A stretch of 64,000 bases of DNA from Circinella umbellata (GCA_025093555.1 JAIWNF010000014.1:620001-684000); one strand, 5' to 3'. Shown: positions 16,494-28,340, counted from the stretch's first letter. Notes: generated by a model from the letters alone, not told the origin. Translations and numbers: made by a program.

Positions 16494-16920
16494 TAATAAA
16501 AAGTATATATAATTTTTTTTACTTTTATAAAAAAAAAGTTAAAAGTTAAAAAGAAACAAAAGAAATAGTTAGAAAAAAACAATTACTAACTTATTTTTAT
16601 GATATATTAGTTTTTTTTCTCAAAAAGAAAAAAGCTTAATTTAGGATCATGGCTGACAGGTACAACTATTTTTTTTTTGTTTGTTTTGTTCCGAGGACAA
16701 GGAAAAAGAAAAGGGGAATATATTGGGGGGGAGGAAGAGAGAAGAAGAAGAGGAGGTTGTAGAGAATAAAGGAATAGGTTGGGGAGGAAATGAATTAGAG
16801 AGAAAAGGGTAGATCATAACCATTTTCGCCTCCCCCCCTCCCCCAAAATTATAAGGAACATATTTTAGGCTCCATCTTTCTTTTTTTTAGGAGAAATAGA
16901 AGAAGTTAAGGAGTTTTCAT
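16494..16920. other. Intergenic region between VMA21 and the DUF1752 gene
   Basis: Promoter side of the DUF1752 gene and 3' flank of VMA21. It is made of poly-T, poly-A and purine-rich tracts (GGAAGAGAGAAGAAGAAG) and a C-rich run. No gene is seen. Confidence 0.6.
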
Positions 16921-17079
16921 TTATTCTTTCTTATCCTTCTTGTCATTATTCTTGTCTTCTAATACTGCTGCTAAAATATATCCTACCGCAACTACGTTTG
17001 CCATTCCCGCAGCTGCTCCAGCCGCATATGTTCCGTTACCTATATATGTATATATAAGTTATTAAGTTATTTATTTCTC

Positions 17080-17112
<33 letters not shown>

Positions 17113-17313
17113 TGATTATGTATATATAAACATTTCTGTACCTTCAAATATTCCATTAATTGTATAATAATATGTTCCAATGGGTAAAATAAACATGGCC
17201 AAAGTAAAAAAAATTAACTTGATGATTACAGAAAAACCTACTGCTCCTGCTTGTTTATCTGAACCTAATGGTAGTCTTCCTTGTGTTGATTGAATATTAT
17301 TACTACTTGACAT
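16921..17313 (-). CDS. VMA21: V-ATPase assembly factor VMA21
   Basis: This small ER membrane chaperone helps assemble the Vo sector of the vacuolar H+-ATPase. Two exons, 17313-17142 and 17039-16921, join in frame to give 96 residues, a usual length for the family. The protein has a short polar N-terminus (SSSNNIQSTQGRLPLGSDKQ), a first membrane hairpin segment (VIIKLIFFTLAMFILPIGTYYY), a short loop crossing the splice site, a second segment (NVVAVGYILAAVLE) and a lysine-rich tail ending KDKKE. Lysines at -3 and -5 fit a KxKxx-type COPI retrieval signal, equivalent to the dilysine tail of yeast Vma21. The 460-bp gap to the cyclophilin gene is a shared divergent promoter region. Confidence 0.9.
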
Positions 17314-17773
17314 GATTAATGTGTATAGGTGTTTTATTCTTTATATAATGTTGGGTAATGAAGTAGTGACACACAATATCATATTTGGCTTTCTCCCCCT
17401 CTTTCCTTATCTGACATTCAAAGTTTCTTTAACAAATTACCATTTTAAGGAAAGAAAGCAACGAAACCCTACTTGTTTAAAATAACTTTGATATAAAATT
17501 TATAGTGTATAAAACATCTATAATAAAAAATATTTTCTATCATGAATTAGAATCTTTTCTATCTTTATTGTTTAAAAGAAAAAAAAAGAAGAACTATGAT
17601 TCTATTTTAAGTTATAAACATAATAAGCTTTTTCTTCTTCTTTTATTTTGGGGGGTAGTAGAGCAAGCAGTCACCGTAAGTTCTAAAAAGTCGTATCTTT
17701 CTTCCTAATTTTAATTGCTTGAGCTTTTTTTTTTTTTTTGCTCCTTAGTTTATTTTTACTATTATTATATAAC
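17314..17773. promoter_or_regulatory. Divergent promoter region VMA21 / cyclophilin
   Basis: This 460-bp AT-rich gap lies between two divergently transcribed genes and must hold both promoters. No specific operator is recognised. A T-rich tract directly precedes the cyclophilin ATG. Confidence 0.5.
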
Positions 17774-19492
17774 ATGAAAGGAATTAATCCTCGAGTCTTT
17801 TTTGACATTGATATTGACGGAAAAAGGAGTAAGTTCTTATAATAAACCTTTTTATTTTTTATTTTATTCTTTACTCTTTGTTAACTTTTTTTTTCTTTAA
17901 AAAAAAAAATAGTTGGCAGGATAGTTATTGAACTTTTTCAAGATGAAGTACCAAAAACAGCAGAAAACTTTCGTTGCTTATGCACAGGTAAAAAAATGAA
18001 AAATAAAAGATAATTTATATAAATATATTAAATAAATATTATATTGTAATTAGGTGAAATGGGTTTAGGCAAAGTAAGCAATATGCCACTTCATTATCGT
18101 GGATCTATTATTCATCGCATCATAAAAGGATTTATGATTCAAGGTGGTGATTTTACGCGTCGTAATGGTTCAGGAGGTGAAAGTATTTATGGTGCAACTT
18201 TTTCTGACGAATCTTTTGCAAGAAAACATACTACTCATGGTTTATTAAGTATGGCTAACCGAGGACCTAATACACAATCTTCTCAATTCTTTATTACAAC
18301 ACGTCCAACACCTCATTTGGATGGAAAACATGTTGTTTTTGGTCGAGTCGTATCTGGTTATGATGTTGTACAAGTAATTGAAAATGAACAAGTGGATGAA
18401 CGGGATCATCCTTTACAAACCGTAATGATTGCTAATTCAGGAGAATTAGTATTAAAGTTACCACCTGGCGTGAAACGTAAGTTGACAGATATATATATAT
18501 ATATCTCCTAATGGTTTTCGTTATGTGTACGCGAAAAAAAAAATTGAGGGGGACAAGGAGTTGAAAAAAAAAACAATGAAGGAGGAAAGAAATCAAGAAT
18601 GATACAATAGAATAAATTTCTGTTTGTGATAGGGAGTTATAAGTATGGGAGATCACGATACAAAAAAAAAAGCTTATTTATACTAATATAACATTTATCG
18701 TATATTTATATAGTCAAGGGTAAAGATGGAGAAAGTAACAAAGAAAAAAGTAAAAAACGATCACGATCTCCAAGTTCATCTGATAGTGACTCAAGTGATT
18801 CAGAAAGTGATGATAGTAGTGAAGAAGAAAGACAAAGACGAAAAAAGAGAAAAAGTAAAAAGAAAAGTAAAAAAGAACATAAGAAGAAAAAGGGTAGTAG
18901 TAAGAGTAGAAGTAGTAACAAAAAGAAACGTTCAAGCCATCATCGTCATCGTCGTAGTATTAGTAGAAGTTTAAGTAAAAGTCCATCACCCATACCACAA
19001 CAAGAAAAAGAAACACGTCATCGTCGTAGACATAGTTCTAGTTCAGCAATATCTGTTATTTCATTACAAAAAGAATCATCAGAAGAAAGACATGCATCAC
19101 CTGTTTTAAGTGACAGTCTTTCACCTGAACAAGATGTCAAACCACGAACACCATCTATTTCTGAATCAAAAAGATTAAAAAGTCCAGTATCATCATCACG
19201 ACATAGACTTGATAATAATAGAGACCGTTATGACCGTTCTAGAAGTCGTAGTCCTATTCGATCATCTAGTTATCGACCTAGTTATAATAAAGAAGGAGAA
19301 AGACGTAATGATAGTTATGTACCTGAATGGGAAAAGAGACGAGATTTTAATGATGAACCCGGAGTAACATTTAAAGGAAGAGGAAGAAAGGTAATTCAAT
19401 TATTGTTAATTATTATTTACTTGATACGTTTACTAAAGAAAATTCTTTATTCTTTCTTATAGAAATTTGGTAGAGGGTTGCGAGGATGGTAA
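17774..19492 (+). CDS. SR-rich nuclear cyclophilin (peptidyl-prolyl isomerase)
   Basis: A peptidyl-prolyl cis-trans isomerase with an Arg/Ser-rich tail, of the spliceosome-associated SR-cyclophilin type (PPIG or plant CYP63-like). Five exons were read: 17774-17828, 17913-17987, 18054-18476, 18714-19390 and 19463-19492, giving 419 residues. The cyclophilin domain covers about residues 8-175. Active-site residues Arg, Phe, Met and Gln are present in [14 protein letters not shown]. The residue matching the cyclosporin-contact Trp of CypA is His ([12 protein letters not shown]), as in many large nuclear cyclophilins, so weak cyclosporin binding is expected. The tail has [15 protein letters not shown] and lysine-rich blocks, several RSRSRSP-like repeats, and ends in [18 protein letters not shown]. 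That KGRGR ending is typical of the family. Its 3' end lies 87 bp from that of the convergent p24 gene. Confidence 0.92.
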
Positions 19493-19579
19493 AATAATAA
19501 TAATAATAATAATAAAAGAACAAAAAATGGATGATTTTAAACGTAAATAGTAATAGTTACAATAATAATTTTTTATTTA

Positions 19580-20326
19580 TTATACACCACCCCTTTTAAC
19601 ACTGAAAAAGTTTCTAACTACAAAGACTTGTAATCCAGCCATAACAATAATAGCAACACTTTCCAATAAAGCAAACCAAAAGATTCTGTTTTCAGTAGAA
19701 ATTACAGTACTTGAATTACGATTTTCACGCGTTCTGAAATATTTTTGAGTACGTGCTACACTTGTTAACGATCCAGAAAGACGGAATAAAGATTCTTCCA
19801 TGGAACTAAGTGTTTCTGGAGGTTGTGATGAAGAACTTGACTTTTGATAATTAGGTCTAACTTCATGTTCCAAAGTAATTTCAAAGTCGACCAATTTTTC
19901 AGCAAAAGTAGACATATCATTAGAGAAACAGAAAGAATATTCTCCAACATAATTAGCAGTAAATACATAGTCGCCTTGTCGTGACTTTTGTCCATCTACT
20001 ACAATTTTGTCTCTTGGGTCTTGAACCGTAAAGTCAATATCGAACGATCCACCTGATTGTACCTGTTTTTTTTTTTTTTTTTTTTCATCAAAATAAATAA
20101 ATCAATTATAATTATTATTGTTTTTTTTCTTTCCATCAAAACTTACAGCAAAATAGAATCCGACTTTTTTGCCTGGTGTATCAGCCCAGAGATAAAAGCA
20201 TGCTTTTTCACTAGCTGCAACATTATAAGTTAATGCAGTTGCATTGGTTGATGATGGTGTTAAAAAGAGTACCAATAAAAAACTAATGAATAATGACAAC
20301 GAAGCAAAACGTGCTTGATGTGCCAT
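19580..20326 (-). CDS. p24/emp24 family cargo receptor (gamma-like)
   Basis: A type I membrane protein that cycles between ER and Golgi in COPII/COPI vesicles and helps load cargo such as GPI-anchored proteins. Two exons, 20326-20147 and 20062-19580, give 220 residues. A signal peptide (SLFISFLLVLFLTPSSTNA) is followed by a GOLD domain with the conserved cysteine pair (EKACFYLW ... EYSFCFSN). A coiled-coil-like segment with SMEESLFRLSGSL comes next, then one transmembrane helix (IFWFALLESVAIIVMAGLQVFVV). The short cytosolic tail, RNFFSVKRGGV, keeps the FF sorting motif and resembles gamma-p24 (TMED7/Erp2) tails. It lacks a canonical KKxx ending. The subfamily is less certain than the family. 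Confidence 0.88.
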
Positions 20327-20929
20327 TTTATATATGAAAAAAAAAGAGAGAGGGTGATGAAGTTCTTTAAACGCGAACTGTATGGAACTACTTTGGCATT
20401 GATTATTGGTGTGTTTTATTCTGACTTTGAAAAATTATCTATATATATAACAAAAGAGGTCCACTTAATAATCCCCATACAAGTTCTTTTTTTCTTGTAG
20501 CATAATGAAAATAAGTAGGTGCAGATGGAGGGGGGATAAGCTTCAAGTATTCAATTATAATACTATTTCTATATTCACATTATTTACTGATGTTACTATG
20601 ACTCCGGTAACCATATGTCATAACTACTTGTTTCTGCTAGGCATTCGAGAGTCCCAAGGTAGCTTATCTTTTTTACAAAATCAAACCTAATATAATAATA
20701 TCTCTTTCAGAAAATAAGTTCAATACATATACCAAAATTAACAATAATATAATAGTAAACTTACAAAACTATTAATGAAACTACCTTCCTTTTTTGGATG
20801 GGCGGCCTTTTGTTATAGGTTCCTCTTTCTGCTTGATCGTCACCTAATATTATTTTACAGTGTAAGATTAAAGCTTTACTTATTAACAATTAATCAGTCT
20901 GATATCATTTTCAAGTTGTTACTATCATA
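20327..20929. other. Short gene-free stretch upstream of the p24 gene
   Basis: Promoter side of the p24 gene. Small frames at 20315-20500 and 20505-20690 show no family features. Nothing else is recognised before the Helitron remnant. Confidence 0.5.
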
Positions 20930-21760
20930 ATTTGCAACTGAATTTTGGAATGGTCATCTATACATTGTTAATAAACCAAGGCAAAATTGTTGTCATCACT
21001 GTTGCTTCTTCTGGAATTGCTGCATTATTTCTTAGAGGTGGTCGCACTGGCTATAGTTGTTTTCGTTTCCATTTACGTAGATCTATAAAAAGATATAGTA
21101 TGCAGAATTTGTGTTCAGAATCCATAGGCTAAACTATTATGTCTAAACCATCTCGTATAATTTAGGATGAACCACCTATGAGACATAGTTTTGCTTTTGA
21201 AACAGTTAATAGACTATTGCAACATATTATGGGTACGTACTGTTAATAGTTTCTATGAACACATCCCATTTGGTGATAAAGCTACTTTTATTGATGACAA
21301 TATTAGATAAGCTTTTCCAACTGTCCCTAGTGGGAAACAAAGCAGATATTTTGAATGGTTCTTTGAACAAATTCACAGTTATTTCAAAATACCTACACAT
21401 CCTACAGAAAACATACATGTTCCAAGAAATACCAATCTGCAAACAATAGATGCATTACAATAGTTTGCAGAGTATCTGCTGTAGACTGATGAGGGCTGGG
21501 AATCAGATTTTTTTTTTTTTTGGTTCCAGGATCTAACGCCATTCAAATAGAACTAACTTTGGAAAAGTGTATATAAACACCCAGTTTAAAGTCTGTCATT
21601 AACATTATTGTTTATACTGAGTTACAGAGTCGCTACAGGTCATCAAGATATATGAAAAGCTGTGCTAATTTAACACCTCGAATGATGCAGCACTTGTTGA
21701 ACACTTTCCTCGAGAAACATATAAGTATCTTTTATATGACACATTTTTTAATTCTGAAGC
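20930..21760 (+). pseudogene. Decayed Helitron/PIF1-like helicase fragment
   Basis: The frame at 20932-21132 contains KIVVITVASSGIAALFLRGG followed by RTGYSCFRFHL, the hallmark sequence after Walker A in Helitron PIF1-like helicases. A second frame, from about 21166, gives DEPPMRHSFAFETVNRLLQ, the Walker B segment that normally reads DEAPM..R.AFE. Further on, GNKADILNGSLN and FAEYLL(stop)TDEGWES match the next conserved stretches in the correct order. Stop codons and frame changes break it everywhere, and Walker A itself and the Rep/HUH domain are missing. It is a relic carrying no function. The downstream limit is uncertain; HFPRETYKYLLYDT near 21710-21750 may be the last recognisable piece. 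Confidence 0.7.
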
Positions 21761-22938
21761 ATTTGCCCTGATAATCATCCAGAGAATATCTCCATAGAGT
21801 TGATCTTCCCAACTATCTACCACATATACTTTTGCTCAAATCACACCAACCTACTATACTGCTACGTAGTATAAACCTTTATAAAAATCTTTGCAATAGC
21901 ACCCAACCTCTCTATCGTTATTTTTGCCATATAATTAAGAAGCTAAATTTACTGATGGTGCTGTTTGGAGTAATTTGTTTTTTGTTTTAAGCTAAATCAA
22001 TTTTAGAATCACAAACAAGTATTCATTTTTAAACACTTTATTTTTTATTCGTGAAAGAGGGGGTTTTTTTTGGGGGGGGGGAGCTTTATCCCCCAACGAG
22101 AAACCTCAACCGGAGCGCCAGGAAGTGTTGACACAAAGCGAAACGAAGGGACTCAACACTTTAGGTGTGGAGGTGACTACGTCTCGTATAACCAATAACA
22201 CTTGCCCTCCTGATCGAGACATAAGAAAAAAAAGCCATTTTATCGCCATGAATACATAGCTAGTATCCTTTATTTACTCTATAGTGATATCTCAGAGATT
22301 ATAAATATCCAGGTAATTGTCTAGTGACGAATAAATTCTTCTAGAATATTTAGACATATAGAAATGGATCACAGACATCTTTTAGAACAGTACGTATGTT
22401 GATTGATTAAATCGAATTAAAAAAAACTGTAATATATTTCCGTTTGGGGTGAATTTCAAAGTGAATTGGGAAAAAGGTACCTATAAATTGTCCTGGTGTA
22501 GATATAGCTCTTATGTTATTGCTTGTAGGTCATACAAAAAGCGTAGATGAAAAAAAGAGTAGTTTTATATTACTTATGTCAGATACTCATCATTATGTAA
22601 GGATTAAAAAAAGTATTATTAAATTATGCTATCAGAATACTATTCTATTAATTTTGTAATTATATTTATAAAATCGATTAAATAATAGCCTGTGATTAAA
22701 GAAAATTTAAAACACTTTTTATGTAACCATAGAGATAGAACAAAGTAATAAAACAGATGTTTATAATTTATATAAGTATATATACACAAGCAAAAATCAT
22801 GAAATATAAATAGTGGGTAAGTATAATAGTAAAATAGTAGTAGTAATAGTAGTAGTAATAGTAATAGCGGTAATATGTACAAAAATATTGGGAAAAAGAA
22901 TAAATATATAAATCATCATCACTTTGAATATATAATCC
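21761..22938. other. Gene-free stretch with a structured GC-richer patch
   Basis: Mostly AT-rich, but 22075-22200 is GC-richer and can fold into nested stems: 22096-22101 with 22182-22187, 22104-22107 with 22170-22173, and a perfect 8-bp stem 22124-22131 with 22153-22160. The patch might belong to the Helitron relic or to a structured RNA. TAG/TAA trinucleotide runs lie at 22830-22870, in the 3' flank of the sulfate permease gene. Confidence 0.5.
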
Positions 22939-25676
22939 TTATTGCTGTAATTCTCTTCCATTTTCCTCATCAATTACTGAAGGTGTGTTGTGTTCAGATT
23001 GATCTGGTGACATGATATCAATGTTGTTGATATAAGCAGCACGAGCAGCATCGTTCATACTGACGAAAAAATAGGGATATATATCATCGATTTGATTTAT
23101 GCGATTATAAGTACACAAGTGTTGCTGTTGCTGTTGCGGCCAACAGCTTGAATCTTGATTGCCGGATAATGATTTTGGGTCCAAAGTATTAGTTCTATCT
23201 TCTTGTTTTTGCTTGTCTATCTTGATATCTTTTTTCATATCAGCGAAATTTACATTATTGTCTTGTTGTTTCGATTTGGCGTCATTATTATTATTATTGG
23301 ATTTTAGATCCTTCTTATTGTTCTTCTTGAGATCAGAACGGAAAGGACCTCCCGCTTTGCGCCGTTGTGTACCAAATCCGCCATACAATAATCCTTTTCG
23401 TACAGCCATCGAATCATTTAAAACAAAATACCATGGGATGGACCTTCCTGAATACCGATCTGCTTGTTTTACTGCTGCCTTGAGATCTTCTGTTGCCGAA
23501 TAATCCATTTGATGCACACCAGATAAATCCATAATAATTGCTCGTAATATAGGTTTATCTCTTCCTTTTCCCGTATCCCCAGTATCATTCCATGGTCGAT
23601 CTCCCATTTTTTCAGCAAGTGGTTTACCACGGCGTGTTGTACTTCTGATTTCATCCATCAATTTTTCGGTATAATAAACTGAGTTTTCAAACAACATATT
23701 TTCCCGAGGTTGAAAAGCCACAATACCAGGAGCAATTGGATGGACACAATGTCCAAGTGTTGAATGAGTAAATGAAAAAAATCGACAATCCTCGAATTCA
23801 TCATCATTACCATCATAGGAAATTCCTTCATTATCATCATCATTATCAATGTCTTGCTTTTTTTCATTGTTAATGGACAATGTATTATCCATTTTTACAC
23901 AACCCAAAATGGCATATTCAGGTCGAGCACTTCGATAAAGTTGTACGATCAATGATAACGCTACTGGTACATAAACACTGACATCAATACGTGTAAAGAG
24001 TGAAATAATATAAGCTGCAGCAAAAATCACTAATTCAGAGGGATGATAACGCCAAAATCGTCTCCAAACGGACGGACCCACGATTAAATCGGTAACAGCG
24101 TGAGTAATAATGGCTGCAAGACTTGCATTGGGTATATATTGAAAAGCAGGAGTTAATGCATAAAGAGCCAAAACAACAATAATAGCCACAAAAACATTCA
24201 ATAAGGGAGTTCTTGCTCCCGATTTGGATGTGACGGCGGATCGAGAAAAACTTCCCGTTGAAGGATAAGCAGAAAAAAAAGATCCAAAAATATTGGTTAA
24301 GCCAATCGTCAAAATTTCTTGATTTACGTTAACTATTATTTTATAGTAAAGAAAGAAAGAAAGAAAAAAAAACAAAAGGTTATTATGATCGTTCTAAAAT
24401 CCTAAAAAGCTAGAATAAAAAAAAAGCTAATTGACAACTTACTTCGATAATCAAATTGTTTACCCAAACTTGTAGCGATAGAACAATGTTCCATAATAAG
24501 TAGTGTTACTACACTCGGGATATTAGGCATAATTGCAGATACCAAGCCTGAATCAATTTTTGGTACACCCATAAGTTGAAATCCAGGTGGAACAGGTCCG
24601 AGGATACTAAAGGGACTATTTTCATATGGACCAAAATGATTGATAACCCAAGACAAAAATGTTGTAACAACAATCACTACCACATTACGACTAATATTAA
24701 AAAAGAAGAATTTGAGAGCATGTTTGGGATAGCGATGTGTAAGCTTGGTACATAAATAACGAACACCATAGAGCCAGATTAAGGTAAGCACACCAAAAAT
24801 TGCATCGACAGTACTGTGGTTTAAATTAATCAATGTTTTGCCAAAAACCAAATAAGGGGCTTCAGTGGTATCAATGTTAGAGACACCAAATATTTTACTA
24901 AATTGATTAATGACAATAGTCAAACCACTTCCTGCCATAAAACCAGCAACAGCAGGTTGACAAATAAAATGGAATAAGATTCCTAACCGAAGTACACTTA
25001 ATCCAAGTGATATCAGTCCAGCAAATAGTGCCATGGTAACAGCAAATTGATGTGTTGTCCATTCTCCAGATTGAAACTCCGGGCTTGCTTGAATACCAAT
25101 GAATATTTGGCTCACCATTAAAGACATGATAGCAGTAGTGCCTATATACGTAATCGATCATTCTAGTGTTAGATATATGCGATATATGAATAACATTATG
25201 AAAAAAAAAAGAAATTGATCTCTAATTTTTTTTGAGAATAATAATTGAGAAGAACGAACTAACTTCCTTACCAATACTAATATCTTTGGATGTTCCCAGG
25301 AATGTATAAATGACAACACCAACAAAACTGGAATACAGACCATATTCGGGAGGAAGAGAAGCAATTTTGGCTTTTAATGTAACACAAAAAATGTCAGTTT
25401 GGGAACTTAAAAAAGAAGATAACATATACGTAACATAGATCATTACTATTATTATTTACCATATGCCATAGATTGTGGTACTACAATTGCACCTACAGTA
25501 CATCCACAAATGAGATCACCCCATAGCCACATTAAGTTATATTTGGGTAACCAATTAAGAATTGGCAACATCTCTGAAAAGTAAGATCGTACATAATCAG
25601 GGAATCGTTGAATTTCAGATCTTGCTTGATCAATATATTTTGGTGGTGGGTTGTCAACATAAGCAACTGTTGCCAT
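22939..25676 (-). CDS. SulP sulfate permease, copy A
   Basis: A plasma-membrane sulfate transporter of the SulP/SLC26 family with a C-terminal STAS domain, closest in style to yeast SUL1/SUL2. Four exons were read: 25676-25460, 25370-25272, 25141-24443 and 24332-22939, giving about 802 residues. All three introns are phase 1. It has the conserved [14 protein letters not shown] entry, the full sulfate-transporter signature ([19 protein letters not shown]), the core helix segment [10 protein letters not shown] and the GSFSRSAV motif of the second repeat. The STAS domain has [15 protein letters not shown] and [14 protein letters not shown] Gln-, Lys- and Asp-rich linker separates the STAS halves. 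It is the most divergent of the three paralogues and has one extra codon in exon 3. A TATAAAATA box lies about 205 bp upstream of the ATG. Confidence 0.93.
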
Positions 25677-26412
25677 GATAATAATAATTTATAACTATTA
25701 TTATATTACTTTTTTTTTCTTTCTTTCCTTTCAATAAATTTCTTAGTGAAGAAAATAGAAAGTTCAATTATTCAACAATAGAATCAAAAGAAAAAAAGCA
25801 AGAAGATAAATCAAATCAAAAAAGAATGAAAAAAAAATTAAAAATTAAACGATCTATCGGGCATTACAAATTTATGTGTCTATTTTATACTCCAAAACTC
25901 AACATCTTCTCTTGTAAGGTTTAAAGCGGTGTTTATCGTTAAAGTTCATATCCTGTTTTTCTTTATTTTTTTCTGGAAATATTTGTTTTGTGCAACAGAT
26001 CTGCCTTTTTACCTAAACTTTTTTTATTATTATTACGTATTTTTCGTATGATCCAAAAAAAAAAATATAATTATAAATCTAGCCCCTGAGTTTCAGCTTA
26101 CTCTCTAACCCTTTTGCCCATTCAACTAAACAAAAAAAAAAAAAAGGAAGTACACATTGATTTACTACGATTAGTGTAACATCCAAACATTTTACCTTAT
26201 AACAACCCAGCATAATAAGAGTACTTTTTTTATGGGCTTAATTCATAACATACATAATAACAAACAGATAAGCAGTATCGGCGTACACTACCCACGGCAA
26301 AAAAAACCCATTTTCAAAAAAGCTCTAGACTAGTTATAGTAATTATTAGTATTGAAAAAAAAATTATGATACTGCATTTTTCTCTTTATTCTATTTATTA
26401 GAGTTTCTAATA
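25677..26412. other. Upstream region of sulfate permease A
   Basis: Promoter DNA of copy A, then AT-rich sequence up to the TA dinucleotide that borders the palindromic transposon. No gene is seen. Confidence 0.6.
25881..25889 (-). promoter_or_regulatory. TATA-like element upstream of sulfate permease A
   Basis: The minus strand reads TATAAAATA about 205 bp before the start codon. It is in keeping with similar boxes before copies B and C. In such AT-rich DNA the chance of a random match is considerable. Confidence 0.35.
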
Positions 26413-28340
26413 CTGCTTTTCTGCCGTCAATTGGGGGTTTCTTTGGAAAACTTGGTCGCTATTTAAATTTTAGTTGCTTGGTAAGTTTCTGATTCCTTAT
26501 TATAGCGAATTCTTGAGTTTTATGTATTATTCTCTTTTTTTGGTGTTACATCCCTCTGTTCCATTTTCATACATGTAGATGCCGTAATAAATTTTTAGCC
26601 TCGCCTGGTCATTTACAAGAACTTCAATTGGTCACTTTTTTGAGCCTCAATTGGGCACTTGATAAATTTATCGTGTGTTCTCCTCAGTGAGCAACAAGTT
26701 GGGATCAAATAGGTTCTTTATTCAAGCACTTATCAAATAAGTTTACGGAACACTGAACACAATTTTTAAGATGGCGAAGAAGAACTTTTTCACAAGACTC
26801 TACTATTCTACTAATCAGAGTTTCTGTGTCTTTCAATGCATGAGGTTTGACCTTTGACTTAACAATAGCCCAAAAATACTCAATAGGATTGAGCACAGGC
26901 GCATAATAAGGTGGGGGGGGGAGATAAACTGGAACATAGCTGCGTTTTTCGATTAAAGAATTAATCAAAGCAAGAACATGTATAGTAGGAGCATTGTCTA
27001 TAACGATATGATATCCTTGTATATATCTGGAAATGTTTCCATAATATCCATTGTGTCAACAATAAAGTGCATAAAATAAGAACCAGCAGTAGTTCCGCTG
27101 AGCACTGACATTTTATCACCTAGTATCTTACGCTTAGTTGCTCCAACTTCCTTTCTTCTTTTTACATTACCCGCTTATCTCATAGACACACTTACTACGC
27201 CTACAGAAGATATAGCTCCCAATACTGTATGAGATGGGATATCGACAAAAATTCTGAAGATGCCCCCTGGGGGGAGCAGTCTCGTGCATATTTTATAGAT
27301 TGCATGGAAATGACGATTTATTCATTTATTTGTGGTGTAGGTGGTATACAATTAAAAAGCAATAAGATTTTTTAGGGGTTTGGAGAAAAAACAATGTCCT
27401 CCCAGGAGTAAACCAAATATTCATCGTTATCATCAAAGGTAACAATGGCATCATCAATCTTCTGCATTATCCTTGATTTTCTTTCCTGGGTCGACCATCC
27501 TTCAGAAGACGATGACGAGCTTGAGCTGGATTGGGAGGAGTGTGGTGAATCGTCTCTGTAGCATATGTCAGGGGACAGCGAGGAGGAAAGAAAAGCTAGA
27601 TTGTCTTCTTTGACAATATCAGTCATAAGCTTGATTATTTCAAAGTTTCTGATTATCACTCTCTATTAAAGTATACATAGGAATGAGTAATTGGTTAAGA
27701 AATGTATTTAATACAAGAGCACATACCACTAAAGATATAACTGTTGCTAAATAGTCAGCGACTGAGGCTCCCTCTTGATCCTTATTAGGAATTCTGACTT
27801 CCCTCAAGGCTGAACGAACAGTAACACCCGCAATGTATTTTGTAGCCGCAATTTGAAGTGTAAGCTTATTGAATTGGCAAGTTACGGCAGTGATATGCTC
27901 AATACATTCATTGTACGGCAAAAGAGATACCCAGTAGTTCAATGCTTGCTCTCTTAAATTTCTGGTTTTTTCGTTGTCTTTTGAAGCACGTTCATAAGGC
28001 TTGTCTTCACAATATAAAGCATCGTTTAAACCACTACTGTTTGTAAAAATAAAATCAAGTCTGATATCTTTTGTGTTTGCATCTAGAAGACCCATTTTTC
28101 GTAACGACTTGATAATTAAGGAGTGACATTCAGATCTGTAAGAGAAAAGAAGAAAGTTAGAATAACTATCTTAATGACACACATTCGTCCAAGCTAATTT
28201 CCTTTGACTCTCATCGATATACAAAAAATGAGATATAGAATTACTGCTTTTCGTCTGATATCCTATATTTCATACCTTTTAGTTTCATACCCTACTTGTC
28301 CATTAAATATAAAGTCGAAAAGGTCCCCGTAAACGTTCAC
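26413..28340 (-). repeat. Left arm of the inverted repeat
   Basis: It is the reverse complement of 30058-31775. The inner end stops at ...AACGTTCAC (28340), inside an intron of the accessory gene. The sequence beyond it (28341-29083) has no counterpart on the right. Confidence 0.85.
26705..27267 (-). pseudogene. Tc1/mariner (DDE) transposase remnant, left copy
   Basis: The C-terminal catalytic part of a Tc1-like transposase. It reads VDIPSHTVLGAISSVGVV, an in-frame TAA after VSMR, then AGNVKRRKEVGATKRK. A frameshift follows before YHIVIDNAPT (second Asp), and the end is APVLNPIEYFWAIVKSKVK (the Glu position). Extra proline/tyrosine codons (LPPPPYYAP) lengthen the second-D-to-E spacing. The N-terminal DNA-binding domain and first catalytic Asp are absent, so it is inactive. 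Confidence 0.8.

Noticed and set aside
18706..18974. Several frames rich in Leu/Phe/Ser or Lys/Val over the cyclophilin tail
   Set aside because: They are shadows of the Arg/Ser/Lys-rich exon 4, which has the conserved ending and correct splice phases.
22096..22187. Hammerhead ribozyme
   Set aside because: A GAAAC-like core word is present, but the CTGATGA core and a properly placed cleavage triplet are absent.
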